Part shown: positions 18,588 to 27,428 of the stretch, one piece after another | Numbering within the stretch: position 1 is the first letter of the stretch | How the letters are laid out: the number at the start of each line of letters is the position of its first letter | From: Clostridium acidisoli DSM 12555 | Lineage (GTDB): Bacteria > Bacillota > Clostridia > Clostridiales > Clostridiaceae | Direction: 5' to 3' | DNA: 64,000 nucleotides | Assembly (NCBI RefSeq): GCF_900176305.1 | Contig: NZ_FWXH01000005.1 | Coordinates: forward strand, 1-64,000 | Notes under the pieces: model-generated | What the model saw: only the letters and a program-made list of their open reading frames with translations | Databases searched by the model: none | What the model was told of the DNA's origin: nothing | Program-made: the position numbers and the translations under genes

Positions 18588-19619
18588 ATGAAAATACTTA
18601 TATTATCTTATTCAAGTTTACTATATTCCATAGGCTTATATTTTAAATATAAAGATATGAATCAATATAAACTTAAAATAGTAGTATTTAATAATAAAAA
18701 TATTGTAAAATTTTTATTATACATAGGCATAAAAGAAAAAGATATAGTTTATTATGAGTATCAATTAGTACATACGCTTCATCCATATAAAATTGCTAAA
18801 AATTTTATATGGATGAAGAAATTTTATAAAAGTAATATAGATAATATTGAAAATGAAATAATTTATATGTTTAATAAAAATGAATGTTTGGAAATTTTTG
18901 ATTTATATTATAGAATAAGAAAAAAAAATGAAATTAGATATGTAAATTTTGATCCTGAAATTAACTGTAAGAAAAATGTTTCCTTTAAGAAATTAATATA
19001 CAAATTGTATAATAAATTGTATATTAAGGTTCCGTATGATGTTAAATTTTTAGGTGGGTATTTACCTGTAATTAAAGATAGTTTAATTAAAAGTATAGGA
19101 TATAATAGAGAAGAAGTTGATACAATTAAGTGTAACTTTTCTAAAAATGCTATTATAATTTTGGAAACTGACATATTTAAATGTAGTTACTGTAAACGAC
19201 CTGATTATATATCGGATTCAACAAATATTTATAATCAGATTTCTAAAGGTGTTGATAGTCAGGTATATATTAAACCACATCCTATATTTAATAATATTTA
19301 TTATAAAGTAAATGATAAAGATAAAATAATTGAAGATTTTATACCAATTGAATTTATGATAAATGATGGTGGCGTCGATGTTGTTATTGGTGCTATGTCT
19401 ATGGCTTTAATATATGCAGTAAAAAGCGGAGTTAAAAATGTTATTTCTACAATAAAATTGTATAATTTTATTGATAATGAAGAAAAAAACAAAATTATAA
19501 CTTGGCTTATAGAGGAAACTGATAATAAGATAGTTATGCCATGTAGTTTAAAAGAGTTGGGGGAGATTATGAACAATATAACAGGTGGAGGGAAGCAGAG
19601 TGTTAATGTTTTTAATTAA
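18588..19619 (+). CDS. Possible sialyltransferase-like glycosyltransferase (GT52/polysialyltransferase-related)
   Basis: 343 residues, very AT-rich, with no strong family signature. Three features suggest a GT-B enzyme of the bacterial sialyltransferase kind: YIKPHPIF near residue 225, resembling the HP motif that contacts the CMP-sugar; FIPIEFMI shortly after, like the IPxE segment; and VVIGAMSMALIYAV, in the place of the Ser-Ser/Thr motif. The locus makes a CMP-activated nonulosonic acid and has no other visible transferase for it, which supports this role. No signal peptide. The start codon is preceded by AAGGTG. The assignment is tentative; a different GT-B transferase or a nucleotide-sugar processing protein is possible. 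Confidence 0.5.
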   Translation: MKILILSYSSLLYSIGLYFKYKDMNQYKLKIVVFNNKNIVKFLLYIGIKEKDIVYYEYQLVHTLHPYKIAKNFIWMKKFYKSNIDNIENEIIYMFNKNECLEIFDLYYRIRKKNEIRYVNFDPEINCKKNVSFKKLIYKLYNKLYIKVPYDVKFLGGYLPVIKDSLIKSIGYNREEVDTIKCNFSKNAIIILETDIFKCSYCKRPDYISDSTNIYNQISKGVDSQVYIKPHPIFNNIYYKVNDKDKIIEDFIPIEFMINDGGVDVVIGAMSMALIYAVKSGVKNVISTIKLYNFIDNEEKNKIITWLIEETDNKIVMPCSLKELGEIMNNITGGGKQSVNVFN

Positions 19620-20121
19620 ATTTGAACACTACAAGTTAAAAAAAAGGTTTAAAAAATTTGGGGTAGGAAGTAAATTGGGAGTATATGATGGAATATTCCC
19701 ATGGGTATATAGCCCCCAAAAAATTGAAATAGGAAATGATACTCATATTGGGGGAGGTTTCTTTTTTGACGGTAGTGGTGGAATAACAATAGGAAATCAT
19801 GTACATATAGCTCCAAAATGTTCAATTTATACATCTAATCATAATTATAAATCAGATAAAATTATGCCTTATGATGATAAATATATATATAAGAAAGTCG
19901 TAATAGAAGATTATGTATGGATTGGTGTAAATGTTAATATAACTCCAGGAGTTAAAATTGCTCAAGGTGCTGTAGTTGGTATGGGGGCTGTTGTAACAAA
20001 GGATGTTCCAGAGTGTGCTATAGTTGGTGGCAATCCAGCCCAAATTATAGGATATAGAGATAAAAATATATATTACAATATTGTAAAGAATACGGAGAAA
20101 GGTATAGCTAATGGAGAATAA
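19600..20121 (+). CDS. Hexapeptide-repeat acyltransferase (left-handed beta helix)
   Basis: About 173 residues of the WcaF/LacA-like O-acetyltransferase group. Hexapeptide repeats run from about residue 50 ([63 protein letters not shown]). The catalytic His is expected in YTSNHNYK. Probably O-acetylates a sugar of the repeat unit. The start is decided by GGAGGG at 19587-19593: GTG at 19600 is at good spacing, the ATG at 19606 is an alternative, and the GTG at 19585 precedes the ribosome binding site. Overlaps the end of the preceding gene by 20 bases. Confidence 0.82.
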   Translation: MLMFLIKFEHYKLKKRFKKFGVGSKLGVYDGIFPWVYSPQKIEIGNDTHIGGGFFFDGSGGITIGNHVHIAPKCSIYTSNHNYKSDKIMPYDDKYIYKKVVIEDYVWIGVNVNITPGVKIAQGAVVGMGAVVTKDVPECAIVGGNPAQIIGYRDKNIYYNIVKNTEKGIANGE

Positions 20122-20890
20122 ATTAATATCTATAATAACGGTTTGTTATAATAGTGAAAGTCATATTGAAAAATGTTTAAAAAGCGTCATAAATCAAACT
20201 TATCCCTGTATTGAGTATATAATTGTTGATGGAAATTCACAAGATAAAACAATAGAAATTGTGAGAAAATATGAAGATAAAATATCAAGGATTATATCTG
20301 AAGATGATAATGGAATTTATGATGCTATGAATAAAGGAATAACATGTGCAAGCGGAGAAGTTATTTATTTTTTAAATTCTGATGATTATTTAATTGATAA
20401 CAATGTAATTAATGATGTAATGTATGAATTCAATAATCATAATGTTGATGTAGTATATGGAGATGTTAGAGCTAATGGGAAGGTTATCAAGTATAGACAA
20501 AAAATTAAAAGATTTGATTTAATAAAGCAAACTATCTGCCATCAAGTAATTTTTTGTAAAAGAAATATTTTACTGCAACAAGGAGGATTTGATATAAGAT
20601 ATAAAGTATGTGCAGATTATAAATTTGTAATAAAAACATTTATTAATAATTCTTTTGAGATTAAATATATTAATAGAACAATTGTTAACTATTCCACAGA
20701 AGGATTTAGTTCAAAAAACAATTATGAATATATTATAAGCCTAGAGAAAAATAATATCATAACGGAGAATATAAAAAATCAAAGTTTTAAGGAAAAAAGC
20801 TTTATGTTGATTAGTTCTATAATTGTAAAGGTGAGAGAAGTAATAAGAAAAAATTTTAACTTATATGACATAAAAGATAGGAGAAATTAA
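20111..20890 (+). CDS. Family 2 glycosyltransferase
   Basis: 259 residues with a GT-A fold. N-terminal ISIITVCYNSESHIEKCL, the nucleotide-binding Asp in YIIVDGNSQDKTIEI, the substrate-contact stretch EDDNGIYDAMNKGI, and the metal-binding LNSDDYL (DXD equivalent). This is the WcaA-like subgroup that uses SEDDxGIYDAMNKG. An inverting transferase adding one sugar of the repeat unit on the cytoplasmic side. The start overlaps the previous gene by 11 bases. Donor and acceptor sugars cannot be told from sequence. Confidence 0.88.
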   Translation: MENKLISIITVCYNSESHIEKCLKSVINQTYPCIEYIIVDGNSQDKTIEIVRKYEDKISRIISEDDNGIYDAMNKGITCASGEVIYFLNSDDYLIDNNVINDVMYEFNNHNVDVVYGDVRANGKVIKYRQKIKRFDLIKQTICHQVIFCKRNILLQQGGFDIRYKVCADYKFVIKTFINNSFEIKYINRTIVNYSTEGFSSKNNYEYIISLEKNNIITENIKNQSFKEKSFMLISSIIVKVREVIRKNFNLYDIKDRRN

Positions 20891-20891
20891 T

Positions 20892-22187
20892 ATGGAAATA
20901 ATTCTATATATGATGTCAGTATTGCCAATATTTCAAACATGGCTTGAATTTAATTTTGTAAAGTATAGCAATTTTTATGATGATATTTTATATTTATTAT
21001 TATTAATAGCTCTTATTTTATATATGATGTTATGGAAAAGAAAGTCACTTGGAACAAACATAAACCATTATAATAGAAAATTACTGAGAAAAGCAATTAG
21101 ATATTACATAGCATTTATTGTTTGTTCAATAATGTTTTCATTAATTCAAATCAATCTAAATAATACTGGAACATACATTGGCATGATTTATGAATTATAT
21201 AAGTTGTTAAGAAATGTAGTTGTGATTATTGTAGCTTATTACGTTTTAAAAGAAAGACAATTGATTAGGATGATAAAAATATACATGTTTTCTTGTATTA
21301 TTATGAATATTGCAGGTATTATTGAATATTTATATGGACTTAAAGGATATCAATTACTAAAATTTATTCCCACAAATGCCAATGAGGGTACTTCCGCCCA
21401 GGGATATTACAATTTATATGTAGCAGGAGGCAGAATATTTGGATTATTACAGCATCCTAATGTTTATGGAGAATATATGGCAACCGGGTTTTTCATTATA
21501 TTTTATTTAACAATAAGTAAAGCTTTTATTTATAAGAATAAAAAATTGCAATATTTATTAATCATAAACAGTTTATTAGGCGTATTTATTTCAACATCTA
21601 GAATGACTTTAATTTTAGTTTTTGTTATAACTATAATTCTTGCTATAAAATATAGATTGTATAATTCATTGAGAATAATATTTGGGTCAGCAATGCTACT
21701 AACTCCTTTTTTATTATATTCTTTAGTAAGATTAATGGATAAATTACAAATGTATTCATCTGGTGTTCAAGAGGGAAGAGTTACTTATTGGATTCAAGCA
21801 TTTCACATTTTTCAAGGGACTCTTATCACAGGTACTGGTTTAGGAACATGGGGGGATGAGTCAGCAAAGTATGGTAACTTTATATCTTATAAAAATATAT
21901 TTTATGAGATAAATACATTAAGCGATTCATACTTATCTCATTTAATAGTTGAACATGGAATTTGGATATTTCTATTGCTTATAAGCGTAATATATATCAT
22001 AAAGATTTTATCAAATAAGCAAAATAACGAAGATAAATGTAGTGGTGCAATTAGTTTGATAACTTTAAGTTTATTTCTTTTTATGTTAATTGCATCAGTA
22101 AAGTCCTATGGCTTTTCACTTTTTGAAAATTCGTATTTTACTTTTTTATTTATAGGATATTGTTTAAGAAAAAAGATTTATGGGTAA
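20892..22187 (+). CDS. wzy: O-antigen/capsule polymerase (Wzy-like)
   Basis: 431 residues with about ten to twelve membrane segments and one large loop in the middle (around residues 155-190, EGTSAQGYYNLYVAGGRIFGL) followed by LLQHPNVYGEYMA, a pattern common to the Wzy/O-antigen ligase superfamily. It contains TGTGLGTWGDES and a final acidic loop. The position next to glycosyltransferases and a flippase favours a polymerase over a ligase. Wzy proteins are poorly conserved, so the assignment rests on topology, the superfamily-like loop and context. ATAGGAG lies just upstream of its ATG. Confidence 0.75.
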   Translation: MEIILYMMSVLPIFQTWLEFNFVKYSNFYDDILYLLLLIALILYMMLWKRKSLGTNINHYNRKLLRKAIRYYIAFIVCSIMFSLIQINLNNTGTYIGMIYELYKLLRNVVVIIVAYYVLKERQLIRMIKIYMFSCIIMNIAGIIEYLYGLKGYQLLKFIPTNANEGTSAQGYYNLYVAGGRIFGLLQHPNVYGEYMATGFFIIFYLTISKAFIYKNKKLQYLLIINSLLGVFISTSRMTLILVFVITIILAIKYRLYNSLRIIFGSAMLLTPFLLYSLVRLMDKLQMYSSGVQEGRVTYWIQAFHIFQGTLITGTGLGTWGDESAKYGNFISYKNIFYEINTLSDSYLSHLIVEHGIWIFLLLISVIYIIKILSNKQNNEDKCSGAISLITLSLFLFMLIASVKSYGFSLFENSYFTFLFIGYCLRKKIYG

Positions 22188-22241
22188 TGTGCTAATATAG
22201 TATTTTATTCAATATCAACGTTAAATGGAGGTGAAGTAAAA

Positions 22242-23351
22242 ATGAATAATGTAATGTTAGTCAATTTAGGGCGACAATATGGGGGAACTGAAAAGGTAAC
22301 TGAGGATTTATTACTAAATGGTAATATTTCAAGAATACAATTTTATTTAGTTTGTATTAATGGAACAGGGCTATACATAAAAAGTTCTAGTATTACTAAT
22401 AAAATCATTTCATTGCCACATGCTAAAATTTTTACTCCTATATATGTATTAAAAATGGCATATTTTGCAAAAATGTATAAAATTGATATAATACATTGTC
22501 ATGGAATTACATCAAGTTTTTTTGGAACATTTATTGGTACAATTCTGAACATACCTGTTATTACTACAGTACATGGTATAGTTGATATTGAAAGAGACGG
22601 ATATATAAAAAGAAAAGTTTTTAAAGTTATAGAGAATCTGTTATCTAACTTTAATAAAAGATATATTTGTGTATCAAAATTTGTTAAACAGAATTTAATA
22701 AATAGAGGGATTATAGAGTCTAAACTTGTTGTTATATATAATTCAATTAGAGATAAGGAATTAAAATGTGACATAATAAAAAATACATATTTTAAAGAAG
22801 GATATTTTAAAATATGCAGTATTGGAAGATTGGAAGACATAAAAGGGCATAAATATTTATTAAAAGCAGTTAATTACCTCATAAAAAAAAATTGTAAAGT
22901 ACAATGTATTTTAGCTGGAGAAGGGAGCTGCTACGATAAACTAAAGGAATATATTTATGATAATTCATTACAGGATTATATAAGTTTAATTGGGCATATA
23001 AATAACCCAAATAATTTGATAATAGAAAGCGACATAGTAGTAATGCCATCTCTTATGGAGACATTTGGTATAGCAATTTTAGAAACAATAGCCCTAGGAA
23101 AGTGTGTTATTTCTACTAATGTTGGAGGTGTCCCAGAGATAATTAAAAATGGTGAAAATGGAATATTAGTTGAACCATGTAATGAAATATCTTTAGCGGA
23201 AGCTATATTAAAGTGCTACAATGATAAATTATTAATTAAAAATATGGAGTTAAATGCAAAAAGTTCATATGATCACAATTTTTCTAACTTAGTAATGTAT
23301 GAAGAATATATAAATCTATATGATGAAATAATTAATAGTGAAAGGTTATAA
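22242..23351 (+). CDS. Family 4 glycosyltransferase
   Basis: 369-residue GT-B retaining transferase. N-terminal domain has the donor-independent GRQYGGTEKVTEDLL loop, and IIHCHGITSSFFG; the C-terminal domain has ICSIGRLEDIKGHKYLLKA, LAGEGSCYDKLKEY and the EX7E signature in MPSLMETFGIAILETIALG followed by VISTNVGGVPEII. Adds one sugar of the repeat unit at the cytoplasmic face. There is a 54-base gap before it and a good GGAGGTGAAG site. AT-rich like its neighbours. Confidence 0.9.
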   Translation: MNNVMLVNLGRQYGGTEKVTEDLLLNGNISRIQFYLVCINGTGLYIKSSSITNKIISLPHAKIFTPIYVLKMAYFAKMYKIDIIHCHGITSSFFGTFIGTILNIPVITTVHGIVDIERDGYIKRKVFKVIENLLSNFNKRYICVSKFVKQNLINRGIIESKLVVIYNSIRDKELKCDIIKNTYFKEGYFKICSIGRLEDIKGHKYLLKAVNYLIKKNCKVQCILAGEGSCYDKLKEYIYDNSLQDYISLIGHINNPNNLIIESDIVVMPSLMETFGIAILETIALGKCVISTNVGGVPEIIKNGENGILVEPCNEISLAEAILKCYNDKLLIKNMELNAKSSYDHNFSNLVMYEEYINLYDEIINSERL

Positions 23352-23356
23352 TCGTT

Positions 23357-24121
23357 ATGAATGAAGTAGAGATGTTAAATGTAAGATTTGACAATGTTGA
23401 TATGCAAGAGTGTATAAAAGTTATAGATTATATGATAAATGATAGAACAAAATTTAAATATGTTGTAACTCCTAATGTAGATCATGTAATGAAGGTCAAC
23501 AACGATCCTAGTTTTAAAAAAATATATAAAGAAGCTGATTTGATTTTAGTTGATGGACAACCATTGGTATGGCTTTCTAAATTAGTAGGTAAGCCATTAA
23601 AAGAAAAGGTTTCAGGTTCTGATTTATTTCCTAGATTATGTGAGCATGCAGCAAGTAAAGAATATAAAGTATTCTTTTTAGGAGGGCTTGAAGGAGTAGC
23701 TGATAAAGCAGCAGAAAATCTTAAACAACAATTTAAAAATTTAAATGTAGTTGGAACTTATTGTCCTCCATTTGGTTTTGAAAATGATGAGAATGAAAAT
23801 AACAAAATTATAAAAAAGATTTTAGCAGCCAATCCAGATATATTATTTGTTGGAGTAGGTGCACCAAAACAGGAAACGTGGATTTATAACAATAGAGATA
23901 AGTATAAAGTGCCAGTATCTTTGGGAGTAGGTGCTTCATTTGATTTTATTGCAGGAACAATAAAAAGATCACCTAAGTGGATGCAAAAATGCTGTTTAGA
24001 GTGGTTTTATAGATTTTGTAAAGAACCTAAAAGGTTATTTAGAAGGTACTTTATTGAAGATTCTATTTTTATTGTGATTGCAATTAAAGAAATTTATAGA
24101 AGTATAGTCAAGAGGTGCTAG
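23357..24121 (+). CDS. tagA: WecG/TagA/CpsF family glycosyltransferase (GT26)
   Basis: 254 residues, typical length for GT26. Conserved parts: the catalytic Asp in [56 protein letters not shown], and [13 protein letters not shown] containing the conserved Gln, then [21 protein letters not shown]. The C-terminus ([16 protein letters not shown]) is the membrane-associating appendage known in TagA. In wall teichoic acid synthesis it transfers N-acetylmannosamine to the lipid-linked first sugar; here it probably adds the second sugar to the product of the initiating transferase. Six bases after the preceding gene. Confidence 0.92.
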   Translation: MNEVEMLNVRFDNVDMQECIKVIDYMINDRTKFKYVVTPNVDHVMKVNNDPSFKKIYKEADLILVDGQPLVWLSKLVGKPLKEKVSGSDLFPRLCEHAASKEYKVFFLGGLEGVADKAAENLKQQFKNLNVVGTYCPPFGFENDENENNKIIKKILAANPDILFVGVGAPKQETWIYNNRDKYKVPVSLGVGASFDFIAGTIKRSPKWMQKCCLEWFYRFCKEPKRLFRRYFIEDSIFIVIAIKEIYRSIVKRC

Positions 24122-24122
24122 A

Positions 24123-24638
24123 ATGCTTAATAAATTGCTAAGAGTGGTGTATCTATTAACATTAAATAAAATCCCATGTAAAAATTCTAGTAAAACAAGC
24201 ATTAACAAGATAAAGGTATTTTATTTAAAATATTTATTTAATTGTATAGGACGTGATGTAAATATAAGGAATAATTTAAACTTTGTTAGTGGGAAAAATA
24301 TTAGAATTGGTAATAATTCTGGTATAGGAAAAAATTGTTTTATAGATGACAGAGGAATTGTTAATATAGGGAGTGATGTTTTAATGGCAGATGATGTTAT
24401 GATTTATACTTCAAACCATAGAACTAATAGAAACCAAAAAATAATATTGCAAGATTTCGAGATTTTAGATGTAAGGATTAAAGATGATGTTTGGATAGGA
24501 GCGAGAGTAATAATACTACCAGGAGTTATTATCGGAAGAGGAGCAGTTATTGGAGCTGGTGCAGTTGTAACAAAAGATGTAGAAGATTACTCTATAGTAG
24601 GTGGAGTACCAGCTAAAGTAATTGGCATGAGAAAATAA
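24123..24638 (+). CDS. Hexapeptide-repeat acyltransferase
   Basis: 171 residues, left-handed beta helix of the maltose/galactoside O-acetyltransferase type. Repeats include [32 protein letters not shown], and [16 protein letters not shown], ending with [20 protein letters not shown]. The catalytic His is in YTSNHRT. Second such enzyme of the locus after the one at 19600; together with the GNAT and FemAB-like proteins this indicates a heavily acylated polymer. The gene follows tagA with one base between stop and start. The 226 bases after it hold no terminator that I can see, only a promoter-like TATAAT at about 24834. Confidence 0.83.
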   Translation: MLNKLLRVVYLLTLNKIPCKNSSKTSINKIKVFYLKYLFNCIGRDVNIRNNLNFVSGKNIRIGNNSGIGKNCFIDDRGIVNIGSDVLMADDVMIYTSNHRTNRNQKIILQDFEILDVRIKDDVWIGARVIILPGVIIGRGAVIGAGAVVTKDVEDYSIVGGVPAKVIGMRK

Positions 24639-24864
24639 TATAAGTATTACTAGTATGAAATGCATTAAAATGATGAATTAATCTATTAGTTGTGTAAAAA
24701 ATAAAGTAAAGTAAAAGCCTCAATTATTGGTTGTGATTAATTGATAAAATTGGGGGTATATCATATGTAAATTAATACGAAATTTGTAATGAAGAAGAAG
24801 TAGAAAAAGAGTAGAAAATGATGTATAATACGACTGTATAACATTAAAAATGGAGGATAATTTT

Positions 24865-25557
24865 ATGAATGAAGAAAGTAGCATTGACTTAAGCCGAATT
24901 TTTTATATAGTATCAAAACGTAAATCAATCATAATTACGATTACTTTAGTAGCAACGATAATATCAGGTATTCTAAGTATATTTATATTATCGCCTGTAT
25001 ACCAATCAAAAGTTACAGTAATAGTTGGAAAGGCAAACGGAAGTAATAGTTCAAGTAATTCAAGTCAGCAATATAATGATGTTATGATGTATCAAAACTT
25101 AACAAAAACATATACAAGTATAGCAACTTCTACATTTATTGAAGATAAAGCAGCGCAAAAACTTGGCGGTGGTATTACTGTAGAAAAATTAAATGGATTT
25201 GTAACAGTTACGCCAGAAGAAGGTACACAAATATTAGATATTGTGGCAACAGCGAATACTCCACAGGATGCATTAAACAGAGTAACAGCACTTTCACAGG
25301 CATTTGTTGAAAATTGTAATAGTGTGTATAATGCTGGTGATGTAAGAATTATGGATAAAGGCCAATTACCAGATAAGGCAATTGAGCCTAAAAAATCCCT
25401 TAATATTGCCATAGCATTCATATTAGGTTTAATGGTATCCATTGGATTATCCTTTCTATTAGAATACATGGACAGCACAATAAAAACTACAGATGATATA
25501 AAAAGATATTTAGACTTACCAGTACTCGGAACCATACCGATGCAGGATGATATTTAA
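24865..25557 (+). CDS. cpsC: Chain-length determinant / kinase activator (Wzz-type, CpsC/CapA)
   Basis: 230-residue membrane protein with two transmembrane segments (about 18-40 and 175-198) around an external Wzz-like domain. It controls polymer length and, in Gram-positives, activates the separate cytosolic tyrosine kinase encoded by the next gene. The second TM is preceded by the proline-containing motif AIEPKKSLNIAI, as usual. The C-terminal tail KTTDDIKRYLDLPVLGTIP matches the kinase-contacting end. GGAGG at 24852-24856 supports the ATG at 24865 rather than the in-frame ATG at 24850, which overlaps the ribosome binding site. A low-complexity Ser/Asn stretch (NGSNSSSNSS) lies in the external part. 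Confidence 0.9.
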   Translation: MNEESSIDLSRIFYIVSKRKSIIITITLVATIISGILSIFILSPVYQSKVTVIVGKANGSNSSSNSSQQYNDVMMYQNLTKTYTSIATSTFIEDKAAQKLGGGITVEKLNGFVTVTPEEGTQILDIVATANTPQDALNRVTALSQAFVENCNSVYNAGDVRIMDKGQLPDKAIEPKKSLNIAIAFILGLMVSIGLSFLLEYMDSTIKTTDDIKRYLDLPVLGTIPMQDDI

Positions 25558-25568
25558 GGGGGAGACAA

Positions 25569-26252
25569 ATGTTAATAGTTCAAGACAATCCTAAGTCACC
25601 TATATCGGAAGCATATAGAACACTTAGAACAAACATTCAATTTTCTAATTTTGATGACGACATGAGCACAGTTTTGGTGACAAGTTCAGGTCCAGGAGAA
25701 GGTAAATCTACAACTGCTGCCAATTTAGCTTTATCTATGGCTGAAACAGGCAAAAGAATACTTTTAATTGATTGCGATTTAAGGAAACCATCACTACATA
25801 AAAAGTTTAATATTTCTAATAATAAAGGACTTTCAAACTTACTTATTGGTCAACATAAATTTGCAGATGTGGCACAAAGATACAATGAAAGTTTATACAT
25901 ATTAACTTCAGGTACAATACCACCAAACCCATCAGAAATGCTTGCATCAAAAAAAATGCAGTCATTTTTGGATGAGGCAAAAAAAACTTTCGATTTTATT
26001 ATATTAGATACTCCACCAGTTATAGCTGTAACAGATGCACAGCTTTTATCTACTATGGTTGGAGGCGTGTTACTTGTAATAGCAGCAGGTCAAGCTGAAA
26101 TTGGAGCTGCACAAAAAGCAAAGGAATTATTAGAACACGTAAAAGCAAATATAATTGGGGTTATTTTGAATAAAGCCGAAGCAGGTGGTGGAAAGAATTA
26201 TGGATATTATCACTATTATTACGGAGAAGGACCAAAAGGTAAGAAAAAATAA
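25569..26252 (+). CDS. cpsD: Bacterial tyrosine kinase, CpsD/CapB type
   Basis: 227-residue BY-kinase: Walker A in SSGPGEGKSTTAANLALS, Walker A' in LLIDCDLRKPSLHKKF, Walker B in FIILDTPPVIA. The C-terminus is a tyrosine cluster (NYGYYHYYYGEG) that is autophosphorylated in trans, followed by Lys. Works with CpsC to control polysaccharide assembly and is reset by the PHP phosphatase at 29611. Last gene of the polysaccharide run, 11 bases after cpsC, followed by a terminator. The cognate phosphatase is displaced 3.4 kb downstream, which is less usual than the adjacent cpsBCD order. Confidence 0.94.
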   Translation: MLIVQDNPKSPISEAYRTLRTNIQFSNFDDDMSTVLVTSSGPGEGKSTTAANLALSMAETGKRILLIDCDLRKPSLHKKFNISNNKGLSNLLIGQHKFADVAQRYNESLYILTSGTIPPNPSEMLASKKMQSFLDEAKKTFDFIILDTPPVIAVTDAQLLSTMVGGVLLVIAAGQAEIGAAQKAKELLEHVKANIIGVILNKAEAGGGKNYGYYHYYYGEGPKGKKK

Positions 26253-26267
26253 CATATAAACTATATA

Positions 26268-26311
26268 AAAAATTTAGCTACTAAAGACAAAATTTTAGTA
26301 GCTAAATTTTT
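26268..26311 (+). terminator. Terminator at the end of the polysaccharide locus
   Basis: 18-bp perfect inverted repeat, arms 26268-26285 and 26294-26311, ending in TTTTT. It begins with a run of A on the other strand, so it may also stop the converging sigma-factor transcript. Confidence 0.85.
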
Positions 26312-26343
26312 AGGTGAAACTCTTTAACATCATATTTCGAGTG

Positions 26344-26889
26344 CTACTTATGCTCATTAGTAGTAAGCAAAATAAATTTTAACTTCTTTAAACTAGCTTT
26401 TTTTATTGCTATTGCCTTTCTGTAATTTATGTCATAGGTTGCAGCCACTTCCTTTAAACTTTTGTCCTCAAAGTATACCCCTTTAATTATTTTTTTTGAA
26501 GTTTCATTAAGGCTGTTAAAGGCTTGTACAACTTTTTGGGCTTCATCAAAAGCAATGACTTCATCTTCTAATGTAAAATCATATGGTTGCATGTCTAAAA
26601 TGTCTTCATTTTGAACTTCCCTGTAATGTTTAATTTGTGCCTTTAAAAGAGCGTTGAAATTGTTTATAATTGAATTGTTACAATAAGTAGTAAAGTTATT
26701 GCTGTCAGATTTATAGTTATATACTGCTTTTATTATTGAGAGAAAACCATGTTGCACTAGATCATCTAGTTCGTAAGAAGGTATTTTGTATTTTGCTGCA
26801 TATTTTATGACAAAATAATTAAATTTATTAATAATTTGTTCCATAGCATCAGCATCACCAGCTTTAGCCTTTTTTATGAGTTTTTCCAC
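26344..26889 (-). CDS. Small alternative sigma factor (sigma-70 family)
   Basis: About 181 residues containing region 2 (DDLVQHGFLSIIKAVYNY with FTTYCNNSIINNF) and region 4 with a helix-turn-helix (NETSKKIIKGVYFEDKSLKEVAATYDINYRKAIAIKKAS), without regions 1 and 3. Size and order fit the small clostridial sigma factors related to UviA/TcdR/BotR or ECF-like factors; the exact group cannot be fixed by eye. GTG codons at 26907 and 26889 are possible starts; AAGGAT is well spaced from the second. It overlaps the HTH gene upstream by 26 bases, so the two are translated together. No anti-sigma factor is nearby; the HTH protein is the likely controller. Convergent to the polysaccharide locus. Confidence 0.8.
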   Translation of the reverse strand: MEKLIKKAKAGDADAMEQIINKFNYFVIKYAAKYKIPSYELDDLVQHGFLSIIKAVYNYKSDSNNFTTYCNNSIINNFNALLKAQIKHYREVQNEDILDMQPYDFTLEDEVIAFDEAQKVVQAFNSLNETSKKIIKGVYFEDKSLKEVAATYDINYRKAIAIKKASLKKLKFILLTTNEHK

Positions 26890-27139
26890 TATAAACACAT
26901 CCTTCACATGGATTTATTGTTACATTTGAAAAAAGTTCTTCCACACTAATGTTAAAGGCTCTTGCTATTAATTTTTGAGACTTTGGTTGTGGGAAATGTA
27001 GATTATTTTCCCAATTGCTATAGAGTTTAGCATTTACAATACACCTTTTTGAAGCTTCAAGTTGACTCCAACCCTTAATTACCCTCAGAAATTTTAATTT
27101 TGTATTCCATTTATACTCTGATAAATTGATAATATACAT
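26864..27139 (-). CDS. Xre-type helix-turn-helix regulator with C-terminal Cys pair
   Basis: 91 residues. The HTH lies at about residues 14-70 (LKFLRVIKGWSQLEASKRC, then YSNWENNLHFPQPKSQKLIARAFNIS read as two parts), as in Cro/CI-like proteins. After it comes a short tail, NPCEGCVYSGKTHKKG, with a CxxC pair that might bind metal or sense redox state. A strong GAGGGGG ribosome binding site precedes the ATG. It is followed by, and overlaps, a sigma factor gene. Its own promoter contains a half-site of a palindrome found further upstream, which suggests autoregulation. Confidence 0.82.
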   Translation of the reverse strand: MYIINLSEYKWNTKLKFLRVIKGWSQLEASKRCIVNAKLYSNWENNLHFPQPKSQKLIARAFNISVEELFSNVTINPCEGCVYSGKTHKKG

Positions 27140-27173
27140 TTAAATTCCCCCTCAAAGATGATTTATGATAATA

Positions 27174-27202
27174 ATATAATACTAAATACCATATTCTTAC
27201 AA
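27174..27202 (-). promoter_or_regulatory. Promoter of the HTH/sigma operon with operator in the spacer
   Basis: On the minus strand TTGTAA (27202-27197) and TTATAT (27179-27174) are 17 bases apart. The spacer holds AATACCATATT (27185-27195 on the plus strand), which nearly repeats one arm of the palindrome at 27290. Confidence 0.5.
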
Positions 27203-27289
27203 ACGTTTTCATAAGTCGTATTTTTACATATTTCAGGACTATATTATGTTCTCTACACATATCAATGTTTTATAAGTAATTACACATAT

Positions 27290-27310
27290 AATGCCATATT
27301 ATATGGTATT
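27290..27310. promoter_or_regulatory. Palindromic candidate operator for the HTH protein
   Basis: AATGCCATATTATATGGTATT is a 21-base near-perfect palindrome between the divergent HTH and FHA genes. A copy of its arm lies inside the HTH promoter, so it is a plausible regulator site. The rest of the 289-base spacer shows no other feature. Confidence 0.45.
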
Positions 27311-27428
27311 ATGGTAAATTTTTTAAAGCTTTAAAGTTGCTAGTGATGTAATTGGGTGATACAATGTTACTATGCAAAAATATGGATTTAAGTATATAAT
27401 TATTTTATAAATGTGGAGGGTTAAAAAA

